NCBI RefSeq assembly: GCF_028554725.1
Contig: NC_071671.1
Coordinates: forward strand, 44,610,501-44,674,500
Direction: 5' to 3'
Length of the DNA stretch: 64,000 nucleotides
Origin: Zeugodacus cucurbitae
Taxonomy: Eukaryota; Arthropoda; Insecta; Diptera; Tephritidae
The translations under genes were made by a program, and so were the position numbers. The notes below the pieces were generated by a model, which ran no database searches, was not told the origin of the DNA, and saw only the letters and a program-made list of their open reading frames with translations. Below, in pieces: positions 47,368-59,751 of this stretch (position 1 is the stretch's first letter; each line of letters starts with the position of its first letter).

Positions 47368-49116
47368 TTAAGCGATTATAGCCGAATCCACCAGCCACTC
47401 ATTCCTCCTTTTTGCTTTTTGGCGCCAACTGGAAACACCAAGTGAAGCCAGGTCACTTTGCACTTGGTCTTTCCACCGGAGTGGAGGTCGTCCTCTTCCG
47501 CGGCTTCCTCCAGCGGGTACTGCATCGAATACTTTCAGAGCTGGAGTGTTTTCTTCCATCCGTACAACATGACCTAGCCAGCGTAGCCGCTGTCTTTTTA
47601 TTCGCTGAACTATGTCAATGTCGTCGTATAAATCGTACAGCTCATCGTTCCATCGTCTGCGGTATTCGCCGTTGCCAATGTTTAGAGGACCATAAATCTT
47701 GCGCAAAACCTTTCTCTCGAAAACCCCAAGAGTCGTCTCATCGGATGTTGTCATCGTCCACGCTTCAGCGCCATACATCAGGACGGGAATAATGAGCGAC
47801 TTATAGAGTTTGATTTTGGTTCGTCGAGAGAGGACTTTACTTTTCAATTGCCTACTCAGTCCAAAGTACCACCTGTTGGCAAGAGTGATTCTGCGTTGGA
47901 TTTCAAGGCTGACATTGTTGGTGTTGTTAATGCTGGTTCCCAGATAAACGAAATTATCTACAACTTCAAAGTTATGACTGTCAACAGTGACGTGGGAGCC
48001 AAGACGCGAGTGCGCTGACTGTTTGTTTGATGACAGGAGATATTTCGTCTTGTCCTCATTCACCACCAGACCCATACGCTTCGCTTCTTTATCCAGTCTG
48101 GAAAACGCAGAACAAACGGCGCGGTTGTTGCTTCCGATGATATCAATATCATCGGCATACGCCAGGAGCTGTACATTCTTGTAGAAGATTGTACCCTCTC
48201 TATTTAGTTCTGCAGCTCGTATTATTTTTTCCAGCAATAGATTGAAGAAGTCGCACGATAGTGAGTCACCCTGTCTGAAGCCTCGTTTGGTATCGAACGG
48301 CTCGGAGAGGTCCTTCCCGATCCTGACGGAGCTTTTGGTGTTGCTCAACGTCAGCTTACATAGCCGTATTAGTTTTGCAGGGATACCAAATTCAGACATC
48401 GCGGCATAAAGGCAGCTCCTTTTCGTGCTATCGAAGGCAGCTTTAAAATCGTTAAAAAGATGGTGAGTATCGATTCTTCTCTCTCGGGTCTTTTCCAAGA
48501 TTTGGCGCATGGTGAATATCTGGTCCATTGTGGATTTTCCAGGTCTAAAGCCACACTGATAAGGTCCAATCAGTTCGTTGACGGTGGGCTTTAGTCTTTC
48601 ACACAATACGCTCGACAGAACCTTATTTGCGATATTGAGGAGACTTATACCACGGTAGTTGGCGCAGATTGTGGGGTCTCCCTTCTTATGGATTGGGCAG
48701 AGCACACTAAGATTCCAATCGTCAGGCATGCTTTCTTCCGACCATATTCTACAAAGAAGCTGATGCATGCACCTTATCAGTTCTTCGCCGCCGTATTTGA
48801 ATAGCTCGGCCGGTAATCCATCGGCCCCCGCCGCTTTGTTGTTCTTCAAGCGGGTAATTGCTATTCGAATTTCTTCATGGTCGGGTAATGGAACATCTAT
48901 TCCATCGTCATCGATTGGGGAATCGGGTTCGCCATCTCCTGGTGTTGTACTTTCACTGCCATTGAGCAGGTCGGAGAAGTGTTCCCTCCATAATCCCAGT
49001 GTGCTCTGGACATCCGTTACCAGATTACCTTCTCGGTCCCTACATGATAATGCTCCGGTCTTGAAACCTTCTGTTAATCGCCTCATCTTTTCATAAAATT
49101 TTCGAGCATTACCCAT
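47368..49116 (-). pseudogene. RTE LINE reverse transcriptase part of the polyprotein (3' portion)
   Basis: 582 codons from MGNARKFYEK. Motifs in order: LKNNKAAGADGLPAELFK, LCPIHKKGDPTICANYRGIS, CGFRPGKSTMDQIF, HLFNDFKAAFDS (motif A Asp), GFRQGDSLSCDFFN, LLAYADDIDII (catalytic YADD), VNEDKTKYLL and VDNFVYLG. These are followed by the thumb-like YKSLIIPVLMYGAEAW and a C-terminal IKRQRLRWLGHVVRM, RGRGRPPLRWKD and NEWL region typical of RTE ORFs. All RT catalytic residues are present. It lacks its own natural start because it is the continuation of the endonuclease frame. Confidence 0.88.
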
Positions 49117-49129
49117 GTCGGCCAGCTTT

Positions 49130-50323
49130 TCAAGCTTTTTTACGTCTGCAAATGCGTCTCGCTTCCCTCTTCAGTTCTCGATATCTATCCCACCCCGAAC
49201 GTGTTGTGGTCGATCGCAAAGTTGCGAGGTAGGCAGTCTGTTTTCTCTCCACTGCGGAACGACAATTCTCATCGTACCAACTGGTTTTTTGGCGTTGCCG
49301 GAGACCAATTGTTTCGGCTGCAGCGGTATGCAATGAGTTTGAGATGCCGTTCCACAGCTCCCTTATATCGAGATGTTGATGAGTGCTCTCAGAGAGCAGG
49401 AGTGCAAGTCGAGTAGAAAATCGTTCGGCTGTCGGTTGTGATTGCAGCTTTTCGACGTCGAACCTTCCTTGTGTTTGTTGACGGGCGTTCTTTGCTGCAC
49501 AGAGGCGAGTGCGTATCTTTGCTGCTACTAGATAATGGTCCGAGTCAATGTTTGGCCCTCGGAGCGTACGCACGTCTAAAACACTGGAGACATGTCTTCC
49601 GTCTATCACAACGTGATCGATTTGATTGCGCGTGTTTCGATCAGGGGACAGCCACGTTGCTTGATGAATTTTTTTATGCTGGAATCTGGTACTACAGACA
49701 ACCATATTTCGGGCCCCAGCGAAGTCGATCAGCCTCAGGCCGTTTGGCGATGTTTCGTCATGGAGGCTGAATTTTCCGACTGTTGTGCCAAAGACACCTT
49801 CTTTACCAACCCTGGCGTTAAAATCGCCAAGCACGATTTTGACATCGTGGCGGGGGCAGCGCTCATAGGTGCATTCTAGGCGCTCATAGAAAGCATCTTT
49901 GGTCACATCGTCCTTCTCTTCCGTTGGGGCGTGGGCGCAAATCAGCGATATGTTGAAGAACCTCGCTTTGATGCGGATTGTGGCAAGACGTTCATCCACC
50001 GGGGTGAATGCCAGGACTCGGCGACGTAGTCTCTCTCCCACCACAAATCCAACACCGAATTTGCGCTCCTTTATATGGCCGCTGTAGTAGATGTCACAAG
50101 GACCCACCTTCTTCCGTCCTTGTCCCGTCCATCGCACTTCTTGGATGGCGGTGATGTCAGCCTTTAGTTGTATGAGGACATCAACCAGCTGGGCAGAGGC
50201 ACCTTCCCAATTAAGAGTCCGGACATTCCAGGTGCATGCCCTCAAATCATGATCCTTAGTACGTTTGCAGGGGTCGTCATCAAAAGGGGGGTTTCTCATC
50301 CGAGGCTCGGTGTTTGTTTTCAT
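49130..50323 (-). pseudogene. RTE LINE endonuclease part of the polyprotein (5' portion)
   Basis: The 397-codon frame starts MKTNTEPRM at ATG 50323. The endonuclease shows ACTWNVRTLN near residue 31, the catalytic Glu in AIQEVRWTG, GDFNARVG, NQIDHVVIDGR and the terminal DSDHYLV. A basic linker leads to RRICRRKKA, where a stop follows. This protein family is often mis-annotated in databases as craniofacial development protein 2. The frame breaks at a run of A in the sense strand just before 49130; the remaining polyprotein continues one frame over with KLEKLADMGNARKFYEK. It is otherwise intact, so the break is recent or a sequencing error. Confidence 0.82.
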
Positions 50324-50803
50324 TGGGGAGATTTTTTTATGTGGTGGGTCCCAAGTCCTACGTACAACCGCACAAGCGGGCTTCGCCTTCTCACTTTAGC
50401 TCGCCTCCAAACGGATGTCTGTTAGCTACCCAGGGGATACTTGGTCTAAAACCGGAAGTCGTGAGCTGCTTGAGTCATATGCAAAAGAATCGTTCCTGGC
50501 CACTCCCAAGTGAATGGCAATCAGAAACTTTCCTCACTTGCGTGAACTTCTACATATGACCCCATCCCCCTATTTATTTATTTAATGTTATTAAGATAAC
50601 ACACACTATTCGTCCCGTGTATATAATAATGAAAAAAATATTTATAGTATATGAGGGCTGGTGTGTTCCTGGACCGATTTCATTGCTAACAAGCTATTTT
50701 ATATCTAAGGTTATACACTCACTAAATTTTGCCAAGATCATATGTTAACCGATATATACGGTATAAAGTCCACCAGAAGTTTCAAAATCCATATATGTAT
50801 GAG

Positions 50804-51604
50804 GTATGAAGAATAACAAGGCGGCGGTGGCTGATGGATTGCCGGCCGAGCTATTCAAATACGGCGGTGAAGAGCTGATAAGGTGCATGCATCAGCGTCT
50901 TTGCGGAATATGGTCGGAAGAAAGCATGCCCGACGATTGGAATCTCAGTGTACTCTGCCCAATCCACAAAAAGGGAGACCCCACAATCTGCTCCAACTAT
51001 CGTGGGATAAGCCTCCTTAACATCGCTTATAAGGTTCTACCGAGCGTACTGTGTTAAAGGCTAAAGCCCACCGTCAACAAACTGATTGAAGAGAAGGTAC
51101 AATTTTTTATAAGAGTGTACAGCTACTGGCGTACGCCGATGATATCGATGTCATTGGAAACAACACCCGCGCCGTTAGTTCTGCTTTTTCCCGCTTGGAT
51201 AGGAAAGCGAAGCGAATGGGTGGTGAACGAGGACAAGACGAAATATCTCCTGCCATCAAACAAAGAGTCAGCGCATTCGCGTCTTGGCTCCCACGTCACA
51301 GTGACAGTCATAACTTTGAAGTTGTAGATAATTTCGTATATCTAGGAACCGGCATCAACACCGATAATAATGTCAGCCTTGAAATCAAACCCAGAATCAC
51401 TCTTGCCAACAGGTGCTACTATGGACTAAGTAGGCAATTGAAAAGTAAAGTCCTCTCTCGACGAACAAAAACTAAACTCTACAAGTCCCTCATCATTCCC
51501 TTCCTACTTTATGGTGCAGAAGCGTGGACGGTGTCAACATCCGATGAGACGGCACTACGAGTTTTCGAGAGAAAGGTTTTGCGGAAGATTTATGGTCTAA
51601 AACA
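50804..51604 (+). pseudogene. Truncated, internally deleted second RTE copy
   Basis: The same family as the neighbouring minus-strand element but in opposite orientation. It begins abruptly at KNNKAAVADGLPAELFK, reads to NIAYKVLPSVLC and a stop at 51055, then jumps after VNKLIE to VQ-LLAYADD-equivalent sequence. It thus lacks roughly 125 residues that include RT motif A and the GxRQGDSLS block. Further frameshifts follow, then VVNEDKTKYLLPSNKESAH, VVDNFVYLGTGIN, ITLANRCYYGLSRQLKSK and VFERKVLRKIYG, where it is cut off. 5' and 3' truncated and dead. Confidence 0.85.
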
Positions 51605-51854
51605 TCTTCATTGAAATTCTTTAGCATATCTGAATATTGATATTTTCAGTTATTTTTATATCATTTGTACAAAGTTTTGTTCGGATAACTTCATTGGTGC
51701 TTAAATATTTTAAAGTGAACCAATCAGATAAACTCCAAAATTGTGGTATAACGAAAGTAGGCGTGGTTATGAACCGATTTTGTCAAACTATACCTTTGGA
51801 ATGCCACACAATTTTATGAATTTCAGTGAAATTTATCTAGTACATCCTTAGAAT

Positions 51855-54265
51855 ATAACAGCAAAAGCTCATCACTTAGTGTTATTTTTAAATTCCCTAA
51901 AATGTGTTTAAATATGTTCAAAGTATAAATAAGTTCATTTGAGTAGCAATACAATCAAACTGTGAAAAAATATCTAATTTTTAAATTAATTAATAAAATT
52001 AGAATTCCTAATTCTTATTTTTATCGATAATAATCACACAACATTTCAGTTTGAGAATCTAAACCCAACCAGTATAAAAAAATTTCGCGGCTTTTACCAC
52101 TTCTCGATTATATAACTTTCCATTTCGCGGCACTTCTCCACTTTTATTGCCCGTTTTAGTTGATTACACTTGCATTGTTGTAATCGTTTTATGCAACAAA
52201 ATTAAAAAAAGGAAAACAAATCACAACCAACATAATAATATTGAAATTTTGCTATTGTTGTTGTAATTGCATACAGTAGTGCCGCTGCTTGTAACGATTT
52301 GTACATTTTTCAATTTTATTGCCGTTGTTGTAAGTAGCTATGTACATATATATGTTTGCCTGAAGTTGAGTAAACAATTGCTTTTCGCGGCGAAAAATTG
52401 TTTACAACAAAAACAAAAACATACAAATAGACATTTTGATCAAAAACAAAAAAGCCAACAAATAAGGCCATGTAACGGCGTCTGCCACAGCGCCTACAAA
52501 CAACAACACAACGCAAATGCAACAATGCAATCAACTGCAGTTTGCAACAAAGCTGACTTGGAAAAAGCTCAAAGCGGCAACAAGCACCAACAACAAAGCA
52601 TTACTGAATTACAACAACTTTAATGTTTCTGTGAGTGTGTGTGTCCGTGTTTATTATGCACTTAAATACAACTCCGTCGAACACGATTACGTCACAACAA
52701 CAACAACGCATTCAAGCGATTACAATTTTTATGAATGAACGAAATTTTCGAGTCTCCTTCATTTGTACCACTCAACATCTACTCGCTAGGCATTTATCGG
52801 GTATGGGGGCTCTTTCTTCATTACAAACTCATATAAATATGTTTGTATATGACTGGAAATTAAATTTTGTTATGCTTAATTTCACTGCAATGAGCTTTTA
52901 TGATGCAGGAAGAATAAAGCAATAGAAATCTAATATGACTTTGTTCACTTTGATAGACCACAAACTCTTTGAAACCCATTTAATTTACTTGATATTCCTG
53001 ACAAATGACTTTGAAAGTGTATTCAACAAAAAACAACAAATTAAATATCTGTGGCAAAAATTATGTCTACCGACTGCAAAAAAATAAATTATTCATCTTT
53101 TGTGGAAGCAGCTCTCTCTGCCTGCCAGCAGGAACATCTTCGTAAATGTTCAAGCCATAAAGTTCTCTGGTATACTCAATGACATAATAAAACTCCTTAC
53201 GAGAGAACACTATTTTTTAATTAAGTACTCTTGCAGCACAGAGAAGCAATTTTAGTTAAAAGTGACTGCATATGTTTGGACTAATAATCTAATTAGTTTT
53301 TGACCTGAAACTCTTTAGTATAATATTTCTAAGTTAAGGTTATCCATGCCATTAGCTAAAGTAATTCTAGTTGAAGTTCGATCGGTTGCCATGAGTAAAA
53401 ATAAATATAAACGGATCCCTTTCAATAAAGTTTTTGAAAGATAGAAGAAATTACCTCTGCACATTCAACTCAACGGTTCCCCTTTTGCGAGGATAATACT
53501 GAAGCACTTTGATTATAATTAGTTCAACCTGATATACAATGTATTTTAATTGTTGATATCGGTAATTAAATGGGAAAAAACGAATTGTTTAATTAGTATT
53601 TAATTAAGTCGAAATTTATGTAAAAGCCCTCATGCAATCCTATGGTATGTGTTCCATGAGTGGAAGGAAGCATCTGTTTAATGAAATAACAGCTAAATAA
53701 CATCAAAAGAAATGTAAGATATTGGAAAGAGAAAACTGTTATAATTCTGTTAAAGACAATAACCGTCACTATATTGTGTTTGAAACACTCACCAGTCAGA
53801 CCATCACTCTTCTAGTATTAAGCCAAAATTGAATCCATCCAATGTACCGAATGTTCTAAACATCTATAATGATCTAACCACATATCGTTAAATTGACAGC
53901 GTTAATCAATTAAACATAATGAGTCGATTTGTATTTTAATTGCCTCAATTACTTGATTATTATGTGCATTAACCTTAGCTTTAAAACTTAAAAAGCTAAA
54001 AATATCATATGAGACTTTCCGTAGTCCTTACGGGACCACTAATGTTACTGAGATTTATTTGTAAATGTACTTTGGCGTAAATAGCAGAGCTGAAGGAGCT
54101 TTTTAGATAGCCTCTTAATTTTATTAATTTAATTACTCAATTATGGAATTTTGAAAAGAGACAATAATAGTTAGTTAAAGCGTGTTGAGGTGATTTATAA
54201 AATATTAGCAAATGCTCAAAAGGCGGCAAAACAGTAATTAAGACATTCGAAATATATTTTTTTAT
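51855..54265. other. Non-coding stretch, no gene recognised
   Basis: CAACA-rich at 52180-52720, otherwise AT-rich. The 118-codon frame at 52267-52623 is glutamine/lysine-rich simple sequence with one hydrophobic stretch and no domain. No RNA gene recognised. Confidence 0.35.
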
Positions 54266-54268
54266 ATA

Positions 54269-54423
54269 CAGTGGAACTTCTCTAACTCGAATCACAATAA
54301 TCCACAAAAAAACTTCGAGTTAAAGAGACTTCGGAGTTCCAAAAGGTAATTTGTATGAATTTTGACATCTATTGCCAATGCAATAGTTCGAGTTATAGCA
54401 GTTCGAGTTATGGAAGTAAACTG
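54269..54423. mobile_element. 155-bp pogo/Tigger-like MITE
   Basis: Ends CAGTGGAACTTCTCTAACTC (left) and GAGTTATGGAAGTAAACTG (right) form imperfect inverted repeats and are flanked by TA on both sides (54267-54268 and 54424-54425). TTCGAGTTA recurs inside several times. Size, TA target and CAGT ends match non-autonomous pogo-group elements. Its ends resemble but do not match those of the Tigger at 19 kb. Confidence 0.75.
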
Positions 54424-54425
54424 TA

Positions 54426-57400
54426 TTTTTTTATTTTTTTAAATTTTAAATATGTAAATTGGATTTAATGTACTTTAACATTTTATTTACTGTAGGTAAA
54501 ATACCTCTGGGAAATACCATCACTGTGTTAAACAAAAAAATCCAAAAGTTATTTGCTATTATACGTATATGTATGGTTTTTAAAGTAAATAGTTTTCCAA
54601 TAGCCGTAATTTTATAACAGAATTAAAAAAGCAATTTATTATTATTAATTGACTTCTTATAAGCACCTCTCCTATTTTACTTTTTCACAAGTAAATCTCA
54701 GTGAATACTACACTACAAACAACAAAAAAAAAAAAACACTGGAAAAATGTTAATCCCCTCTACTCGTTAAGCTGGCGTCGCATTTTGCCAACAATGCGCT
54801 TGAGAATTAATAAAAAAAATAACAAATTAACTTTCAACGCTGCTGATGATACACGCTCGCTTAACCTTGAAATGCCACACACTTACACATATACGACGAG
54901 CTGTTGTAAATACTTTGCATATTTATTTTATTAAATATATATGGTAAATATTTTTATGCATACGTCATCTAGATAAGTGTGTAAGTGTGTGCGAAACCGT
55001 AAAAGTAAAGGGAGGCACAAAAACTATCCAATTAAAAATTATAAACAAATTATAATTAAATGGATCCATTAAAGTCATGTGAACATAATCAAAACTCAAC
55101 AAGTTTCGATGAAGCCATTTTTTTTGGTGTTTTTGTAATTAGTTTTAGTATTGTATGTCTATAATAGAACTGTTGGCATTTATTGATAGATTTATTTAGT
55201 ATAAATAACTGTTAGTTATTGGTTTATTTCGCGTCTCTTCGCTTAATCAAATTAACATAACAGTAAATATAAAACTATTATTATATTAGCATTAAAGAAT
55301 AGAATTATACAAATGTTTTTGTTATTAATTATGTTCTTTTTCGTTAAAAAAGGAGGAGCTTAAATATCGAGATGTTATACTTATAAAGCTAAAGTCAGTG
55401 TTGCCACATTTTATAAAAAATTCAAAAGAATTAAATTTATAACTTAATATTGATTATGAAGAGACTATAATTTGAAAATTATAATAATCAGAAATAATTA
55501 GACTTGCCACATATTTCTTGTTAATAAATGCGGACAAAATATCTACTAAAGCTTAGTGAAATGAAAAATAAAAATTTAATTGTAGTTAATGTCAATATAC
55601 ATATACACATATGATGAGATAGTTTTTTTATAAAAATATGTAAGTGACATATCCTAATGTCGCGTTGGAGACTTTTGCCTTTATTCAGCAAACGCATCGC
55701 AACATCATTGCCAACATGTTATTTTACTCAGCATCTTTACCAGTCAGCGGTCCCGTACAATAAGCGGCACCGTTTGATCAATCGCGTGATACATAACACT
55801 TCTATTTCATCATCCATCGAGAAAAGTCTTTCATTGTCGCAGTTCATTTTTACATATATCGGTCATATCATTTAATATATTACATTAAAATATAAGTGTA
55901 ATTTTTATATTTAAAAAACGAATGTTTAATAAAATAAATACAAATAACATTAAAAACGTTACTTGTATCTATTTAATGTAGTTGCCACATGGTTTTTTTA
56001 TTTTTCAACAACATTTTTGATACTCGTCAATAATTTAAGTTAGTAAAATGTCTGAAATACTAATCGGCACTTTTTGTACAAAGATAAGTGCTGCCACATA
56101 TTTGATTTTTTACCTAATTTTTGACTTCTCTAAGAAGCTATTTATTAATTTTAGCTGACACATTATTTTCTCTCTTTGACTGAAAATTCAGGCAGCTAAT
56201 AATTTATCATAAAGGCAAGGGTTGCCATATTTTGTACATATATTTTTTTTATTTTGTGATTTTCCAAAAACAAAACTTTACAATTTACTGCAGCTGCACA
56301 CGCATACGTTTTTAATGCATTAACAAAATGTATGAAATGAAGAAACGCCGCCAAGAGACCCTTCAAATCAATTGTCTTGATGAGTTCAATGAACAATCAA
56401 TAAAACCGTAAAAACGCCAAATTTGTTAACAATATTGTTTTTGGCAAGGCAAACACTAACAACAACACATACGCATACACGCCATACTACAACAACAATA
56501 GTGTAACTTAACAGCACAACAACCACTCTCCCTTTTGTTGTTGTTGTTACATTACATATTTTGTAATTACTCATACGCACTGGCAAACCAAAGACTTAAG
56601 CAACGAACTCGCCCGCAAAGTTTCACAGCATTTTTCTGCGCCATTTTAAGCCGATTAATTACGTACAAGCAAACGCAAACGCTATTGATTGACTACCTGT
56701 CTGATTCGCTTCAAACGCCGACTGACAGACTGGCTGCCTTTATTTGTCCATTTGACGGCCGATGTTCGTTGCTTCAGCGCTGGCAATTGCCAAATGTAAA
56801 TACAATTACTCAGACAAAGGCTGGCTGTGTGCGGGGGTGGAGTGCCAGTGAGTGCATAACTAAAGAAAAAGTGAATCAAATAAAAGCAAATCATATGAAC
56901 AATGTAAACGAAACGTCAATCCATCACTTGATCAAGTTGATGTGCCAGCGAGACACCGTCAGTTATGTACCTATAAATGGTTCTTTCAATCAAATATGCA
57001 GTCAAATTGAAATTAAGAAACTTTTAAATAACAAATTGCGCGCTGTGTGATTTCATCAAGCTCATATGTATGCGTGTGTATGTATAGAAAGAATGAGTAA
57101 TTCAATTAATTTTATTTCATCAAAACACCTGAAAATCACTTAAGTCTAAATTTGATGTCTAATTTTTTTGTTTAATTTCCTTAATAAATTGTATGACGAA
57201 GTACTTAAAAATTTGTTATTTGTACATGCAAATGTGCTTAAGTCACTTGAACTACGTTTGTTGCTTTTAATTTATTGCATGTCGAGCGAAAGGTCAATAT
57301 CTAACATTGCATACTTATTATTTGAATGTACATTTTTCTCAACCTTTTTTTGAGCATTTTCTCTGTTTGCAAAGCTCGATTTTTTATCAAAACAGAATTA

Positions 57401-58600
57401 ATATATTATTTAGTTTAGTTTATAGCTCTAAGATAATCTCATAGAGACTTATATTATATACTTAAGCGCATTATAATTTAGGATGCTATGCGACCGTTTA
57501 TTATGCGGATTGCAATATAGATAAGTTTTGAGTACGCTATATTTCTATAATACTATTTAATATGTTACGTTACGTTATGTAGTGCTAAATGTAAGTACTC
57601 ACTCTGCAAAATTACTGAAATTTATTTAAAAAAGTTTTGTTATTTTACGTTACGTTATATTATTTTATATTAATTTTGTAAATTGCTTGTTATTTTAATT
57701 ACATTTTACAATTAAATGTTGAATGTAAATGTAAAATGTAAAAAAATATTACTTCTTGGTACAAAATACTTTCTATGATAGGTAGATAAAAGCGCAGCCT
57801 TTCCGGGCAGAATTAGCGCTAGATAACTAACTATCTTTCTATGGTAAACTAATAATTTTCTAAAAGTTCTATGTTAATTAATATACAATACAAAAGACTT
57901 ACAACACGAACTTGAACTTACATTTATAGTCAAGAAATGTTGGTGGATGCATTTAACAAGCAAGTTATAGTTAAACGCCTTCAAGTAATGTTATAATATA
58001 ATATCAGAAATCTGTAAATAATAAAATTAAAAAAAAAAAAATAAAAAGTTTGTAAAAGAGTAATAGAGTATAGTTTACATATATGATATATAGTATTACA
58101 TATGTGTCTATACGAGTATTCCACATTTATACTAACATATATATATCGATTTTCTTTGATGAAAATAAAACCTTTCGAAATTGGTCTTCATCTCACTCGT
58201 TAATTGTTGAGATTGTAAGTTTTAAGAAAGGGCAATACCTAGAGCCAATAACGCAATATATCAGAATGTTTTCGCTTGAACATTTATTTACGGCTTAAAA
58301 TAGTTAAATTTACAAAGTCGTTGGAAACCAAATTATATCACAAAGAATAAGTACAATTATTACCAGAAGGCGTTATGTCACACATCCAATAAAACTGTAA
58401 GTGACAATTATTGTGTATATATATCTACAATAAAGAAATGTTGTCTACAATTAGGCTCCATATATATTTATAGCGAATTCACGACTTAATAGGTATTTCC
58501 AGTTTTTGATAGAATGTAAATGCTATTTATGATGACAAGGGAAAACGGGAATTTCTCATTATTAAAAATAAAAAAAAAGTTAAAAGTTATTTCAAATTTA
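54426..58600. other. Non-coding stretch, no gene recognised
   Basis: AT-rich. The word TTGCCACAT or TGCCACAT recurs between 55400 and 56225. A less AT-rich segment at 56440-57050 has CAACA repeats and an open minus/plus frame of up to 171 codons without domain or ATG near its start. An A-run of about 14 lies near 58029. No RNA gene recognised. Confidence 0.35.
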
Positions 58601-58601
58601 A

Positions 58602-59749
58602 TTTTTATACTCTCGCAACAAATGTTGCTAAAGAGAGTATTATAGTTTTGTTCACATAACGGTTGTTTGTAACACCCAAAACTAAACGAGTTAGATATAG
58701 GGTTATATATACCAAAGTGATCAGGGTGAAGAGTGGAGTTCAAATCCGAATGTCTGTCTGTCCGTCCGTCCGTCTGTGCAAACTGTAACTTGAGTAAAAA
58801 TTAAGATATCTTGATGAAACTTGGCACACTTATTTCTTGGCACCATAGCCAACACCCACAAAATGGCGAAAACCGAAAACACATAAAGTGCCATAACTAA
58901 GCCATAAATAAAGCTATGGAAATAAAATTTGGTATGAAGGATCGTACTATGAAGGGGCATATTTGGATGTAAATTTTTTGGGGAAGTGGGCATGGCCCCG
59001 CCCTCTACTAAGTTTTTTGTACATATCTTGCAAACCAATAGAGCTATATAAACCAAACTTTCTGCAGTCGTTTTTTAGCCTCTTCCTAATGCAGTACAAA
59101 AATGAAAGAAATCGGATCATAACCACGCCCACCTCCCATACAAAAGTTAGGTTGAAAATTACTAAAGGTGGGTTAACTCACTAACGAAAAGCGTCAGAAA
59201 CACTAAATTTCACATAAGAAATGGCAGATGAAAGCTGCACTCAGATTTTTTTACAAAATGGAAAATGGGCGTGGCGTCGCCCACTTATGGGTCAAAAACC
59301 ATATCTCAGGAACTACTCGACCGATTTCAATGAAACTTGGTTTGTAATAGTTTCCTTACATCCCAATGATATGTTGTGAAAATAGGCTAAATCGCTTCAC
59401 AACCACGCCTACTTCCTATATACCAGAACTTTGAAGACAATCTGAATCGTTTACTTTACAATATATAAAGAGAACTTTGCACAAATACTATGTTAATAGT
59501 CTGGCAGCTCCATTCTAAAAATCGCCGAAATCGGACCATAGGTTTTTAAAGCCCCATATATCGAACACGAGGACCTCGGTGCTTCTAACCTAATATTATG
59601 GTTTCCAACTTTCAATGGACTTTATACAATATATGTGACGAATATGTGGGTCAAATTGTGTATTATATAATATTAATAAAGTTAAATAAATAAATTGCTA
59701 GAGTATAAAATGTTCGGTTACACCCGAACTTAGCCCTTCCTTACTTGTT
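58602..59749 (+). repeat. Repeat T, second full-length forward copy
   Basis: It begins TTTTTATACTCTCGCAACAA and ends CCGAACTTAGCCCTTCCTTA followed by CTTGTT. It follows the 35.6-kb copy almost base for base (by eye roughly nine in ten positions or better), with small indels near 58850 and 59465. The left stem-loop and right GTTCGGTTACACCCGAAC hairpin are preserved. Non-coding. Confidence 0.9.
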
Positions 59750-59751
59750 TA

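Larger units (their letters stand above)
47353..50575 (-). mobile_element. Nearly full-length RTE-clade non-LTR retrotransposon
   Basis: This is a single-polyprotein LINE (APE endonuclease then RT) in reverse orientation. Its 3' end follows the stop after only a few bases and is bordered by a (TA)n run at about 47337-47350, typical of RTE elements, which end in short tandem repeats instead of poly(A). The 5' part extends about 240 bases beyond the first Met to roughly 50575. ATTTATTTA words on both flanks (47331 and 50571) may be a target duplication. One frameshift interrupts the coding region. Confidence 0.75.
47277..51850 (-). repeat. Repeat T, reverse copy split by two RTE LINE insertions
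   Basis: Pieces of one reverse copy appear in order: AACAAGTTGGAAATGGTTAC plus CGAACATTTTTTTTCTCGCA at 47277-47330, then after the first RTE the TATAGTATATGAGGGCTGGT and GTTAACCGATATATACGGTA words at 50640-50770, then after the second RTE AACCAATCAGATAAACTCCA and GGCGTGGTTATGAACCGATT at 51710-51780. The order agrees with the reverse copies at 13.3 and 15.7 kb, so the two LINEs probably landed in one older repeat. Confidence 0.6.

Noticed and set aside
49438..49879. Plus-strand frames opposite the RTE endonuclease
   Set aside because: Antisense shadows of a well-supported coding frame on the minus strand.
52267..52623. 118-codon frame with Lys/Gln repeats
   Set aside because: CAACA-type simple sequence; no ATG-to-domain structure recognised, and similar frames occur in all CAA-rich patches.
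56535..57050. 171-codon open frame on the plus strand
   Set aside because: Begins at TTG, first ATG is far downstream, no domain or family resemblance, and codon content looks like random open sequence in a less AT-rich segment.
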